DNA of 64,000 nucleotides, from positions 1 through 64,000 of the forward strand of contig CBDCOR010000031.1 in assembly GCA_965219855.1 (NCBI GenBank). Direction: 5' to 3'. A program made the translations under genes and the position numbers. This document shows positions 45,487-54,787 of this stretch, piece after piece. The notes beneath the pieces are model-generated. The model had not been told where the DNA came from. It saw only the letters and a program-made list of their open reading frames with translations, and ran no database searches. Each line of letters starts with the position of its first letter. Within the stretch, counting starts at the first letter, position 1. The DNA is from CAUZIZ01 sp965219855. Its GTDB lineage: Bacteria; Acidobacteriota; UBA6911; RPQK01; JAJDTT01.

Positions 45487-46399
45487 CCTTGAGCAGTGCC
45501 TTCACCGACTCTGAGCCGTGCAGTCGAGGTGGATGCTGGATAGCGTACTTTCCCAGACCTGCCTGGATCATCTTCAAGCCTCCGTTGTAGCCGTCTAGCC
45601 AGGTGAGAACCGGCCGCTTGGACCGGATCATCTCATCGGTGATTCCGGCCTCCCTCAGCGCCTGGATCCCACCCAGGGCCATTTCGCCACCGTCGAAATG
45701 GATTCCCTTGAGATCGGGATTGGCCGTAATGATGTTCTCCGTGACTCTCTGGCCGCTGGCTCGCGACCAGTCACCGGCCTGACGAACAGCGCTGACGGTG
45801 GGGCGTTTCGCAAGGACGGCATCGTAAGCAGCGTTTCTCTCAACCGCCGGACCCGCACCCGGAATGCCCTCTACGATGGCAATCTTTCCCTCGCTGCCGA
45901 TCAACTCAATGAGCTTTTCCAGGACCTTGGTCGCCATGTAGCTCTGGTCGCTCGAGACAAAAGTCGTGTATTTGTCACTCGAGACTTTGCGGTCTACTAT
46001 CACCGTCGGGATCTCCTCCCGGTGGCACTCCTCCAGAATGGGATTGGCCACATAGGGATTTACGGGTCCGATAATGAAGCCACTGACACCTCTTGCGAGC
46101 AGGTCCTCGAGATCGGCGATCTGCTTGCCCGGTGACTCCTGGGCATCCGTGATGATCAGGTCAACGTTATCGTACTTGTCAATCTCCTGTTCGATAGCTT
46201 CGCGAAGCGCGGTCCGCCAGGTATTCATCTCCGAGGCGTTACTGAAGCCGATGATCCAGTGCGCTCTCGCAAATTCATCGACCCGCTCGCCAGAAGCGGG
46301 CGCTGTGGACTGCCGACACCTTCCAAGAGGCAGGGCCAGGACGGTTCCTGCCAGGGTCCCAATGAAATCCCTTCGTTTGTAGAGTTTGCCCGAGGTCAT
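45487..46399 (-). pseudogene. Sugar ABC transporter substrate-binding protein, C-terminus cut off by IS
   Basis: Strong ribosome site (GGAGGTGA) before the ATG at 46399. The start MTSGKLYKRRDFIGTLAGTV carries a Tat-like signal with a possible lipobox Cys in LPLGRCRQS. Periplasmic-binding-protein type 1 fold: WIIGFSNASEMNTWRTALRE, LEDLLARGVSGFIIGPVNPY, GKIAIVEGIPGAGPAVERN and LTWLDGYNGGLKMIQAG. Coding agreement stops at SESVKALLK; the IS follows and supplies a false tail (AFKPKLPRRKVM) with stop at 45449. The true last ~34 residues remain at 43408-43513. The truncated protein could keep partial function. The permease gene is 23 bp upstream. Confidence 0.88.
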
Positions 46400-46422
46400 G
46401 GCTTCACCTCCAGAAAAAGAAG

Positions 46423-47400
46423 CTACGTCGCTCGCTTTTTATACAGAGCGATAGCGATCAGGATAATCGAGCCCTTGACGATGCCCTGGGTATAGGGTGA
46501 CACATTCAGCAGATTCAGCAGGTTGTTGATCATGGAGATGATGAGGGCTCCAAGCAGCGTGCCCCACATGGAACCCACACCTCCGAAAAGGCTGGTGCCA
46601 CCGATGACGACCGCCGCAATGGCATCAAGCTCCAGGCCTCGTCCCGCCCAGGGGTCTCCCACGGTCACACGGGCAGTGAAGATGCTGGCGCCTAGAGCCG
46701 CCAGCATTCCGCTGGCCACGTAGGTGATGAGCTTTACCCGGTTCACGGCAACACCCGAGAGTCGAGCCGCTTCTTCGTTTCCACCTACGGCATACACCTC
46801 GCGGCCGTAGGGCGTGTAGCGGAGTATCAGGACGCCCAGCAAGAAGGTTGCGAGCATGACAATTACTGGTACTGGCACTGGCCCGATGAATCCAGTTCCC
46901 AACCAAGCATAGCTCCCAACGATGCCTCCGATTGGCTTGCCACCCGAAACGGTCAGGGCGGCACCGCCTGCTATCGCCATGGTTGCCAGGGTGACAATGA
47001 ATGGCGCCACACCCCGCCAAACAATGATCGTTCCGTTGAAGGCTCCTACCAGGGCACCCAATGTCAGGGTTATGAGAAGTACGAGGGGCAAAGGATAACC
47101 CTGACCGCCGTCGTAGAGGAGTGCCGCCACGACGCTGAAAAAGCTGAGCGTCATCCCCACCGACAAGTCGATTCCACCGCTCAGGATCACGAAGGTCATA
47201 CCCACGCTGACGATGCCCAGCACGCAAGTTTGACGGAGCACATTGAAGATGTTCCGCTCGCTAAGAAAGGTAGGGGAGATCAGGCCCCCGACCACCAGAA
47301 TCAGAAGGAAGGCCAGGATGGCGTCCGCGCCCGGTCCGAGTCGCTCGAGAAGAAGTCCCAGGCGCTTCAGTTTGTCTCTCACGTGGACCTGGAACTTCAT
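46423..47400 (-). CDS. RbsC-type sugar ABC transporter permease
   Basis: 325 residues with about 8-10 hydrophobic segments: ILAFLLILVVGGLISPTFLS, VLGIVSVGMTFVILSGGIDL (the family signature G-M-T-x-V-I-L-x-G-G-I-D-L-S), GAFNGTIIVWRGVAPFIVTL and AIAAVVIGGTSLFGGVGSMW. Members form the membrane channel for ribose/xylose/galactose-type uptake with two ATPase cassettes on one protein. It is transcribed ahead of the binding protein. The only ATPase of this type nearby is the frameshifted gene at 37729. Confidence 0.92.
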   Translation of the reverse strand: MKFQVHVRDKLKRLGLLLERLGPGADAILAFLLILVVGGLISPTFLSERNIFNVLRQTCVLGIVSVGMTFVILSGGIDLSVGMTLSFFSVVAALLYDGGQGYPLPLVLLITLTLGALVGAFNGTIIVWRGVAPFIVTLATMAIAGGAALTVSGGKPIGGIVGSYAWLGTGFIGPVPVPVIVMLATFLLGVLILRYTPYGREVYAVGGNEEAARLSGVAVNRVKLITYVASGMLAALGASIFTARVTVGDPWAGRGLELDAIAAVVIGGTSLFGGVGSMWGTLLGALIISMINNLLNLLNVSPYTQGIVKGSIILIAIALYKKRAT

Positions 47401-47645
47401 GCCTGTCCGAATATTTCCAACATTGCGATCAGCCTCTGCGGCGAGCAGGGACTGCCGTAGGAACGAAGCGGGTGTGGAATCTCGATTTTGGTGATAGCAT
47501 CACTCATGCTGGTCTTGGCGAGAATAGTCAAGTTCCAGTCAACTCTACCTGGGAAGCACTGGCAAGCCAAGAGGACGAAGGAACGAGGGCTTGTTGGGAT
47601 CACGCTTCAACACTTGATCTTGATGTGTAACGGAGGGTTAACTTC
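47401..47645. other. Divergent intergenic region
   Basis: 245 bp between the permease start (minus) and the sialidase-like start (plus). It should hold both promoters; no convincing boxes or symmetric operator could be picked out. Confidence 0.4.
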
Positions 47646-49355
47646 ATGAACCGAAGGTTCTTCTTGAGCACCACGCTCGTCGGTGCGGCGAGCCTACCTA
47701 CGAGCCTTGGAGCAGCAGAGTCTGTACCTCGAAACATTCAATCCATCGCACAACGGATGAGATCCCTGGAGGACCTCCCCGACCGACATCTAGAGGTGTG
47801 GCGAATTTCGGGGAGATTCACCAAGAATCCCGATCTCATCCGATTTCCTTCCGGCAGAATGATGCTCGTATTCTGCGACGTGGAAAAGCATTGGACCGAA
47901 GGAATCAGTCGGATCACCACGTTGGAAAGCACCGACGACGGCAAGACCTGGGCAAATCCCAGGGTGGTGGCTGAAGCTGACGTCAGAAAGGGAGAGGAGC
48001 GCTGGGTCACTCCGCGCTTGAGCCTGCTAAAGGACGGCCGCCTGATCATCATCTGTGACCATGACGATTACGCTCACTACCATGAGAACCAGTCTCCAGG
48101 AAACTGGATCTGGTTCAGTTCAGACGAAGGACGCACCTGGGGCAGGCCTCACTTGATACCCCTGCCGGGAATCGAGCCGGATCGTATCGTTGAACTCCGG
48201 GATGGGACGCTGCTGACGTGTGCCACCGTGGTTCACAAGGATACCCAGAAAGAAGCCATGGTCATGATGCGTTCCCAGGATGGAGGAATTAAGTGGGAGG
48301 ATCTGACAGTCATCGCCAAAGACTATGTCCAGAACTACACGGAGGGTGCCATCGTGGTTCTGTCCACTGGACTGTTGGCTTGTGTCATGCGTAACGAGAA
48401 TCACAACGGCTATCCCTCCTTTGTCAGCTTCTCCTCCGATCAGGGAATGAGCTGGTCGAGTCCCAGGCCGATGCCGTTTTCGGGGGACCGGCCCTATGCC
48501 AAAGAGCTCTCGGACGGGCGGGTGCTTGTTACTTATCGAAACCGATGTGGCAACCGGGGAACCCATGGCTGGATGGGAGATCTAACCCGCGATTACGGTC
48601 ATCAGATCGGAGGGACGCACTACGGAGACCATCTAACGTTGGAGCCGGATGCCCTGCACATCCATCCCAAATCGAAAGCCGTCACGAGGTACTTCCTCTT
48701 GCCCCCTGAAAGCTTCAGGAGTGACGTCGTTATGGCAACCACCCTGCGAGTCGAAGGGCCTCCAGACCGACCGATAGCAAAGATGGAGATCAGTCGCCTG
48801 GGCGTCAGCTTGGAGATTTCCAGCAACACCGTCTGGCTTCGTGACGAGCGACTTCCTGGGAGATCCGGCGCGGACACGAGACATGCGGTCGATATGACCT
48901 CATTCCGCCAACTCCGCTTGGAAATCATCAAAGGATTGGTCACTGTGAGAGTAGATGATAAGCCCGTTATCTACCGCATAATCCGAGACGAAATGCGCCT
49001 GCGAGAAACCTGGTTTGGGCCTATCCCGGAACATGCCGGAGACATCTGGTGGCGGGATTTCACCTATCACGTCAAGAACCAGACGGAGCCGGATCATCTA
49101 TGGTGCTGGCAGGCCCGACTAGGAGCGTACCCGGACCAGTATCAAATCGAACACATGCTGGAGCTTCACAGCAACCCTCCCTCTGAAAACCACAGGCCAG
49201 ACAACGGCTATTCCTCCTGGGTGGAGCTGCCAGATGGTCGGGTTTACATGGTGGACTATAGCAATCGCGGTGATCCCGTCCGCTCCGCCCATCTCTATGG
49301 GGTCTACCTCTACCCTGAGGATTTCAGCCGTCGGCCCGGAGTCCGGAACCGTTGA
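47646..49355 (+). CDS. Exported BNR/sialidase-superfamily protein with C-terminal beta-sandwich
   Basis: 569 residues, GGAGG before the ATG. N-terminal Tat-like signal (MNRRFFLSTTLVGAASLP). Six-bladed sialidase-type propeller with Asp-boxes ESTDDGKTW, FSSDEGRTW, RSQDGGIKW and FSSDQGMSW. The usual FRIP motif is replaced by KNPDLIRFPSGRMM, so true sialidase activity is doubtful. Residues about 330-480 (RYFLLPPESFRSDVVMATTL, VRVDDKPVIYR) look like a laminin-G/LamG-like insert. A last propeller strand follows (NGYSSWVELPDGRVYMVDYS). Divergent from the sugar ABC permease gene. Confidence 0.82.
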   Translation: MNRRFFLSTTLVGAASLPTSLGAAESVPRNIQSIAQRMRSLEDLPDRHLEVWRISGRFTKNPDLIRFPSGRMMLVFCDVEKHWTEGISRITTLESTDDGKTWANPRVVAEADVRKGEERWVTPRLSLLKDGRLIIICDHDDYAHYHENQSPGNWIWFSSDEGRTWGRPHLIPLPGIEPDRIVELRDGTLLTCATVVHKDTQKEAMVMMRSQDGGIKWEDLTVIAKDYVQNYTEGAIVVLSTGLLACVMRNENHNGYPSFVSFSSDQGMSWSSPRPMPFSGDRPYAKELSDGRVLVTYRNRCGNRGTHGWMGDLTRDYGHQIGGTHYGDHLTLEPDALHIHPKSKAVTRYFLLPPESFRSDVVMATTLRVEGPPDRPIAKMEISRLGVSLEISSNTVWLRDERLPGRSGADTRHAVDMTSFRQLRLEIIKGLVTVRVDDKPVIYRIIRDEMRLRETWFGPIPEHAGDIWWRDFTYHVKNQTEPDHLWCWQARLGAYPDQYQIEHMLELHSNPPSENHRPDNGYSSWVELPDGRVYMVDYSNRGDPVRSAHLYGVYLYPEDFSRRPGVRNR

Positions 49356-49546
49356 CCCTTCAAGGCTGGGCAGTAGAGATTTCGTGTCTGATGTCCCGAG
49401 CGTGTCAATCTGAGAACAGCTGCAGGCGAGTTGAGATCCACATTCCATGTGGCTAAAAGGTCCAGAAGGGGCCCTTTACTTGATCAGCAATCGATTGTGC
49501 GCGGCCAGTCCTTATTTGTCCCGAGTGTCGCTCTTGCTGGCGCTCG

Positions 49547-49973
49547 TCACCTTCCTTCATCAAGCAGAGGCGACCCCTCCATATCTGCACTGAATACAAT
49601 CCAGCCGGGATTGGAGATTGTCCGCTGCGTGTTCTTGTCGAGGTCTACATCTGAAAAGCGCAGGTCGTCAAGATCGATTCCTTCCGGTGAAAGATTCTCC
49701 AGCGGTATGCCGACAAGATCAAATACCAAAGTACTGAACATCAGGGAAAGAGGTTCGCGCAAAAGGTCATCATACTCCCGACTCAACGAATCGAGTGGTA
49801 CATACTGGCCGTCGGATCCAATGATCCGAAGAGCGCTCAATATTTGCCGCATGACTTCCGTCGTGGGTGTGAGGTCTCCAATGCCGAGCCGCGTTACATA
49901 AGCGTTAAGACCCTCACGTTCGGTGATTTCGAATTGCCAGACACCGTTGCAGGCGCCAAGAAACTTACCTGAA
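49547..49973 (-). pseudogene. 5'-truncated gene of unknown function, cut by IS21
   Basis: A minus-strand frame enters from the IS21 end at 49973 and stops at 49547 (about 141 codons): SGKFLGACNGVWQFEITERE, GLNAYVTRLGIGDLTPTTEV, then PEGIDLDDLRFSDVDLDKNT and a beta-rich end. It is uninterrupted and protein-like, but the start is missing. An ATG at 49852 could give a 101-aa product. The family was not recognised; the style (W-x-F-x-I-T-E-R-E-G) recalls exported acidobacterial beta-sandwich proteins. Confidence 0.6.
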
Positions 49974-50516
49974 TGTCGGGGGCCACTTCAAAAGCGGCCA
50001 GGCGGGGCCGGGTCAAAACCGGCCAGTGATTCAGTAGTTATATCCTCCGGTTCGAGTCATTTCAATCCCTTGTGAAGCCCTCCCCGCGAAGCGGGGGGAG
50101 GAGGCTTTGTTGTGTGTTCAGCCGTAGAAGCGGTGGGAACTGTGGGAAACTCCGTCCGGAGGAGTTTTCCAAGCGCTGTGGGAACGGTGGAAAAACTCGC
50201 CTCCTGGAGTCGTCTTCGCGAGGCAGCCGTTTTCCCACGGTTTCCATAGCGCGGCAGTTTCCACGGCTTTCCGGGGGTGTTGGGGGAAACTCGAGAAGCC
50301 TGGCTTCCATGGTCTCTGCTTGGTTTCAACGACACGGCTTCTTCCTGGCTTCCTTTTTTCAAAAAACATTCGCTCAGAGGCCCCTCAAGCAATGAGCTCT
50401 GCCCCACCCTGCCCTGACCCCTCCCTCGGAGCGGGCAATCTACGAAGCCTGGGGCTGAGTCCCAGGGTCTGCGAGTAGGGGACAAGCCCGCACTCACAGC
50501 ACTCGCCTCGCAGGTG

Positions 50517-51290
50517 TCATTTCTCTTTCCCTCGCTTCGGGGTGGATTTCTCTCGTTGCTGTCGCTCGTAGAGGCGATAGCTCTTGCCCCGAATGAAGGT
50601 GACTTCCGAAGTGTGCAGGAAGCGGTCCAGCAGCGCCGAGGTGGCCGCCGTATCTCCTCCCAGCATCGCGCCCCAGTCCTCCAGGGGTCGATTCGAACTG
50701 AGGATCGTCGAGGTCTTCTGGTATCGGCGGTGCAGGATCTCCAACAGATCTTCTGCCGCCGACTCCGGCACTCTGCGGAGTCCCAGATCCTCGAGGATCA
50801 GCAGCGGGATCCGGGTCATCTCCGTAATGTAAGATCGGCGTCTGCCGGTGGCCGTGGCTTCGGCGATGTCTTCCAGCAGATCGAAAGCCGACTTGTACTG
50901 CACCCGGTGACCGGCTTCGACCGCCTTGATCCCGACGGTGATGATCAGATGGCTCTTGCCGACTCCGGTCTGACCGATGACCAACCAGCCGCGGCGCTGT
51001 TGGATGAATCGGCCGGTAGCCAGATCGAAGATCTGCTGCCGGTTGATGGAGGGGTTAAAGGAGAAGTTAAAGTCCTCCAAGTGCTTTTGTTCCGGAAACT
51101 GGGCCTGGCGCAAACGTCGCTCCAACAGCCGGTCCCGACGGCGGGTCAGCTCGTCATCAATCAGCAGCTCAAAGAACTCCTGATGGCTGAGCCTTCCCTG
51201 GACGGCTTGTTGCAGGCGAACGTCAAAGACCTGAGCCAGGCCCGAGAGCCGGAGGTGACGAAGTTTTCGTTCCAGTTCTGATGAGATCAT
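50517..51290 (-). CDS. istB: IS21-family helper ATPase IstB
   Basis: 257 residues. AAA+ ATPase related to DnaA/DnaC: Walker A WLVIGQTGVGKSHLIITVGI, Walker B RIPLLILEDLGLRR, sensor region SSNRPLEDWGAMLGGDTAAT, and C-terminal FIRGKSYRLYERQQREKS. It activates the IstA transposase and helps target selection. The start overlaps the istA stop by 4 bp (ATGA), the classical IS21 coupling. Confidence 0.95.
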   Translation of the reverse strand: MISSELERKLRHLRLSGLAQVFDVRLQQAVQGRLSHQEFFELLIDDELTRRRDRLLERRLRQAQFPEQKHLEDFNFSFNPSINRQQIFDLATGRFIQQRRGWLVIGQTGVGKSHLIITVGIKAVEAGHRVQYKSAFDLLEDIAEATATGRRRSYITEMTRIPLLILEDLGLRRVPESAAEDLLEILHRRYQKTSTILSSNRPLEDWGAMLGGDTAATSALLDRFLHTSEVTFIRGKSYRLYERQQREKSTPKRGKEK

Positions 51291-52783
51291 TCTGGTTCTC
51301 CTGTGGGATCGGTGATCTGGTACTCGGACAGCGGTCGGATCAACTCGTGCTCGGAGGTAAACAAAGAGCGCTGCGGCACGTCCAGTCGCTTACACAAAGC
51401 CACCAGAGTCCGGTAGCGGAAGGCGTCATGTGCGAGCGCCTTGCCGCAGGCTTCGTCGACGACCGAAGCGCGGTAGCGGCGGGTCAGCGAGATCATGCCT
51501 TGCACGAGTCGGTAGGCGAGCATGTCTCGGACCTCCAGAGCTCGCTCGGCCCAGCGGTGCGCCTCTGGACCCACGGCTCGGGCTTGCTTCAGCAGATGAT
51601 GCTCGGTTCGATAGTGCGCGTAGCGTTTGCGTTCCGGAAGATGGCTCGTTTCGGTTCGGAATCTCCCCGGCGGGTGCTTCGGATGCAGGGCCACCTGTTG
51701 CTCACGAAAGAAGACGCGGACGATACGATCATCCCAGTGCACGGCGACTTCACAACCGAGCAGATGATTGGGCACCGAGTAGAACGCTCGGTCGACTTCG
51801 ATGTGGCCATCGGTGGAGACCGTTCGACGGCCCACGCGGAAGAAACTGAAGCGGGAATCCGGAAGCGGTCGGAGATGCTTCTGTTCTTCGACAAAGCGGG
51901 GCCAGACCTGCTGCTTGGTGGTGCCGTGGATGCGCTGGCGGGCGATTCGCTCGTTCCAACTCTGCAGATGCTCATTCTGCGCATCCAGGCTCTCGAAGCG
52001 GCGAGCTTTGAGCGCGCTGGAGTCGGTATATCCGATGCTTCTTTCGACTTTTCCGTTCTCGTTCGGAGCGCCCGGATGGATGGGCAGCACGGCGAAGCCG
52101 TAGTGGCGAGCGAGCGCACTGAAGACGGCATTGACCTCGGGGTCCACCAAGCAAGCCCGGGTGATCCCGGCCTTGAGGTTATCGAGGCGAACCACCTCCA
52201 CGCCGCCTCCAAAAGCGTGAAAAGCCTCCTCGACACAGCGGATGAACGTCTTCAGTTCCTGCCGCCAGACGACTTCCTCATAGGAGTGGCGCGAGTGGCA
52301 GAGGACGGCCTTGAACAGATGAGGACGGCGGTAACGACCCGATTCGGTCCGAGTCAGGGCTCCTTTGCCGAAGTCGATCTGCAGGTCCCGACCGGGGGGA
52401 GTTTCCACCCGAGCAAACACGCGAGGACTCTCCGCCTTGAGCTTTCCACAGAAGCGCTTGACGGAGTTGTAGGCTCCCCCGAATCCCTGCTCGAAGACCA
52501 GGTCCTGCCAGATCCGCTTGGCCTGCAATCCCTGCTGGAGTTTCTTTTCAATCTGCTCCCGAAAGGGCTCACAGAAGCTGCGCAGACCCGGGGGCCGCTT
52601 TGGCCGCTTTTGCTCCTCCGAGCCGGGGGCCACTTTGGCCGGTTTTGAATCTCGGGAGGGATCATAGCGGGCAATCCTCTCTCGTCGGACTCCCACCTCT
52701 CGCTCGATCCGACGATACGACCAGCCCAGCTTCAGGAGCGCCAAAACCGTTTGCTTCTTTTCCATTTTCAATGTATTGGCCAT
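51287..52783 (-). CDS. istA: IS21-family transposase IstA
   Basis: 498 residues. N-terminal helix-turn-helix (TVLALLKLGWSYRRIEREVG), then an RNase H-like DDE core: LQIDFGKGALTRTESGRYRR (first D), EVVRLDNLKAGITRACLVDP (second D), HPGAPNENGKVERSIGYTDS (E). The C-terminus has VDRAFYSVPNHLLGCEVAVH, typical of the family. Appears intact. A 455-codon frame on the opposite strand is its antisense. Confidence 0.95.
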   Translation of the reverse strand: MANTLKMEKKQTVLALLKLGWSYRRIEREVGVRRERIARYDPSRDSKPAKVAPGSEEQKRPKRPPGLRSFCEPFREQIEKKLQQGLQAKRIWQDLVFEQGFGGAYNSVKRFCGKLKAESPRVFARVETPPGRDLQIDFGKGALTRTESGRYRRPHLFKAVLCHSRHSYEEVVWRQELKTFIRCVEEAFHAFGGGVEVVRLDNLKAGITRACLVDPEVNAVFSALARHYGFAVLPIHPGAPNENGKVERSIGYTDSSALKARRFESLDAQNEHLQSWNERIARQRIHGTTKQQVWPRFVEEQKHLRPLPDSRFSFFRVGRRTVSTDGHIEVDRAFYSVPNHLLGCEVAVHWDDRIVRVFFREQQVALHPKHPPGRFRTETSHLPERKRYAHYRTEHHLLKQARAVGPEAHRWAERALEVRDMLAYRLVQGMISLTRRYRASVVDEACGKALAHDAFRYRTLVALCKRLDVPQRSLFTSEHELIRPLSEYQITDPTGEPE

Positions 52784-52878
52784 CGGCGCATCCTACGCCG
52801 GATGCGGCCCTCAATGGCTCTTGAAAATGGCCGGTTTTGAAGTGGCCCTCACTGGCCGCTTTTGGGTGGCCCCTGACA

Positions 52879-54141
52879 TTGATAGAGGGACCCTGGCCGG
52901 GCAGTCGGACGCAGCTGATTGACCAGTCCAACCTGGGGAAGTACTTCTTCGAGGTTGTAGACCTGGGCACGAACCGAACACTTTGCTCTCAGGGATTTTC
53001 CAGCATCTACGGAGAATGGGAAACGACTGCCGAAGCCAAACGGGGGGTCATCAAAACGCTTCCTGAAGGAATTCGTTTCCCGGAGCCCCAGCGTCCAGTT
53101 CAGATCCGGCTCAGGAAACGCGGTCCAGATCAGACCTTCCTTGAGATCTGGTCAACCCAGATCGAACCCACTTCCCGCTTTGTCGCTCGGCCAGCGATGA
53201 GCTCCCGGGACATCTTGCTGTTGACGGAAAACGGTCCTCCGTCGAAGCGGGTGGATTTGCTGCTGCTGGGAGATGGGTACACCCGTAAAGAGAGGCGGGA
53301 GTTTGAGCGGGATGCGGAACGCTTCATGAAGGAACTGTTCTCCGTAGAACCATTCGGCTCTCGTCGGGACGATTTCACCATAAGGGCCATCTTCGTCCCA
53401 TCGGCTGAATCGGGGATCTCCAGGCCCCGAGCAGGGGTCTTCCGCGACACCCCTCTGGGTACGAGCTACAACTCACTCGACTCGGAACGCTATATCCTGA
53501 GCGTCGAAGACAGAAAGTGGCGGGATATTGCCGCGGCTGCACCCCATGATTTCGTGATCATGCTTGTTAACAATCAGAAGTACGGTGGCGGGGGCATCTA
53601 CCGGCTGTATGCTACTGCTGCTGCGAGTTCGGACTTCAGCTCCTATTTGTTCGTCCACGAGTTTGGACACAGTTTCGCGGCCCTTGCCGACGAAGACTAC
53701 ACCTCCGACGTCGCCTATGAAGACTTCATTCCGGCCAACACCGAACCTTGGGAGCCAAACATCACATCGCTGCTTGATCCAGGAAGCTTGAAGTGGTCCG
53801 AACTGGTTCAGGAGGGAACTCCGATCCCGACGCCCTGGGGAAAGAAGAAGTACGAAGCAGCTTCTCGCTCCTTTGAGGAAAGACGCCGAAAGCTGCGGGC
53901 GGAAGCCGCGTCGGAGGAGGCCCTGGAACACCTGTTTCAGGAGCAGCGATCTCACTTCGTTCAGATGCTGTCGACTCAAGACTACTCAACCACTGTGGGA
54001 GCGTTCGAGGGGGCAAGCTACCAGGCGAAAGGACTCTTGAGACCTGAGATTTCTTGTATTATGTTCTCCCGTAGCGAAAAGGGATTCTGCAGAGTCTGTC
54101 GCCAAGCCATCGACCGCGCAATCGATTTGCAAGTAGAGTGA
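52879..54141 (+). pseudogene. M64-family (IgA peptidase-like) metallopeptidase, N-terminus cut by IS21
   Basis: The frame leaves the IS21 right end at TTG 52879 and reads EGPWPGSRTQLIDQSNLGKY, which corresponds to the interior of the M64 N-terminal domain. The signal peptide and about 30-40 residues are gone. The peptidase core is intact: VDLLLLGDGYTRKERREFER, FVHEFGHSFAALADEDYTSD (H-E-x-x-H plus the third ligand region) and the C-terminal MFSRSEKGFCRVCRQAI. Translation could only start from IS sequence (TTG at 52837 or 52879) and the product would not be secreted. Hence probably inactive. Confidence 0.82.
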
Positions 54142-54231
54142 CTGGAACACTGCGCGAGCCATTCGCACCACATCCGGCGGGTGAGACAGAGGTACTTCCC
54201 GGTCACCCCAACCCAGAAGGGAGAGACGGAG

Positions 54232-54603
54232 ATGACACGACCAGTCCACTTCGAAATCCTCGCTGAAGATCCGGATAAGACAGTTAAATTCTATGAAGAG
54301 GTGGTCGGCTGGGACATTGCCAAATGGGGCGAAGGTGATCAAGGCTACTGGCCTGTGACAACCGGCTCTGGCGACGACGGCATCAATGGTGGCCTCATGC
54401 ACCGTCACTTTCCACAGGCCGTCATCAACACGATCTCGGTGCAATCACTCGACGAAATGATCGCTAAGGTCGAAGCCGCAGGCGGCGCCAAGGTGCACGG
54501 GCCCAGCCAAATCCCGGGCGTCGGTTTGCACGCCTACTGCACAGATCCAGAAGGAACCTTCTTCGGCCTGCTGCAGCCGGACGCTCAGGACTCTGGTTCA
54601 TAG
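54232..54603 (+). CDS. VOC-fold glyoxalase/bleomycin-resistance-like protein
   Basis: 123 residues from the ATG at 54232, with GGGAGAG upstream. One full VOC module pair: PVHFEILAEDPDKTVKFYEE, VVGWDIAKWG, MHRHFPQAVINTISVQSLDE, IPGVGLHAYCTDPEGTFFGL. Similar to small cytosolic proteins annotated as glyoxalase/bleomycin resistance/dioxygenase. The first-strand His and the late Glu that bind metal in glyoxalases are plausible (H in VHFE, E in DPEG). Substrate unknown. It seems unrelated to the peptidase remnant upstream. Confidence 0.85.
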   Translation: MTRPVHFEILAEDPDKTVKFYEEVVGWDIAKWGEGDQGYWPVTTGSGDDGINGGLMHRHFPQAVINTISVQSLDEMIAKVEAAGGAKVHGPSQIPGVGLHAYCTDPEGTFFGLLQPDAQDSGS

Positions 54604-54663
54604 ATACGGGTCCATTTGCAGGTGGCTTGTGATGCGGGGTTGGACAGAAGTTTCGACAAGGGC

Positions 54664-54691
54664 GGTGAGCCCGCCAGATGACGGGCTCACC
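54664..54691 (+). terminator. Hairpin after the glyoxalase gene
   Basis: GGTGAGCCCG and CGGGCTCACC are perfect complements around an 8-nt loop, 60 bp after the stop. No U-tract follows, so factor-independent termination is only possible, not certain. Confidence 0.4.
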
Positions 54692-54787
54692 AAGTAAGGG
54701 AAAAGAGCATGGAACTTGCTCTTGTTCAGATGAAAGCTCGGCCGATTTGTTTCAGATTAATCGAATATACGGCCAAGGACTTGATCC

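Larger units (their letters stand above)
49974..52878 (-). mobile_element. IS21-family insertion sequence (2,905 bp)
   Basis: Terminal inverted repeats start TGTCGGGGGCCACTTCAAAA (left, 49974) and TGTCAGGGGCCACCCAAAAG (right, read inward from 52878). Each end carries repeated AAAAcCGGCCA-type motifs, as in multiple transposase-binding sites. It encodes IstA and IstB on the minus strand. The ~540 bp between the istB stop and the left end (49974-50516) is non-coding and has a CCTCCCC-type hairpin at about 50078-50102. Flanks (..ACCTGAA and TTGATAG..) show no target duplication, although IS21 elements normally leave 4-8 bp. Confidence 0.93.

Noticed and set aside
50057..50497. 146-codon minus-strand frame in the IS21 left end, possible passenger gene
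   Set aside because: Composition rich in P, R, S and G with repeated GTGGGAAC-type DNA, no start signal and no motif; treated as non-coding IS sequence.
51281..52648. 455-codon plus-strand open frame
   Set aside because: Exact antisense of the IstA transposase; no domain.
52837..52878. TTG at 52837 as the real start of the M64 peptidase
   Set aside because: This stretch is the IS21 terminal repeat; the encoded residues are unrelated to the peptidase family.
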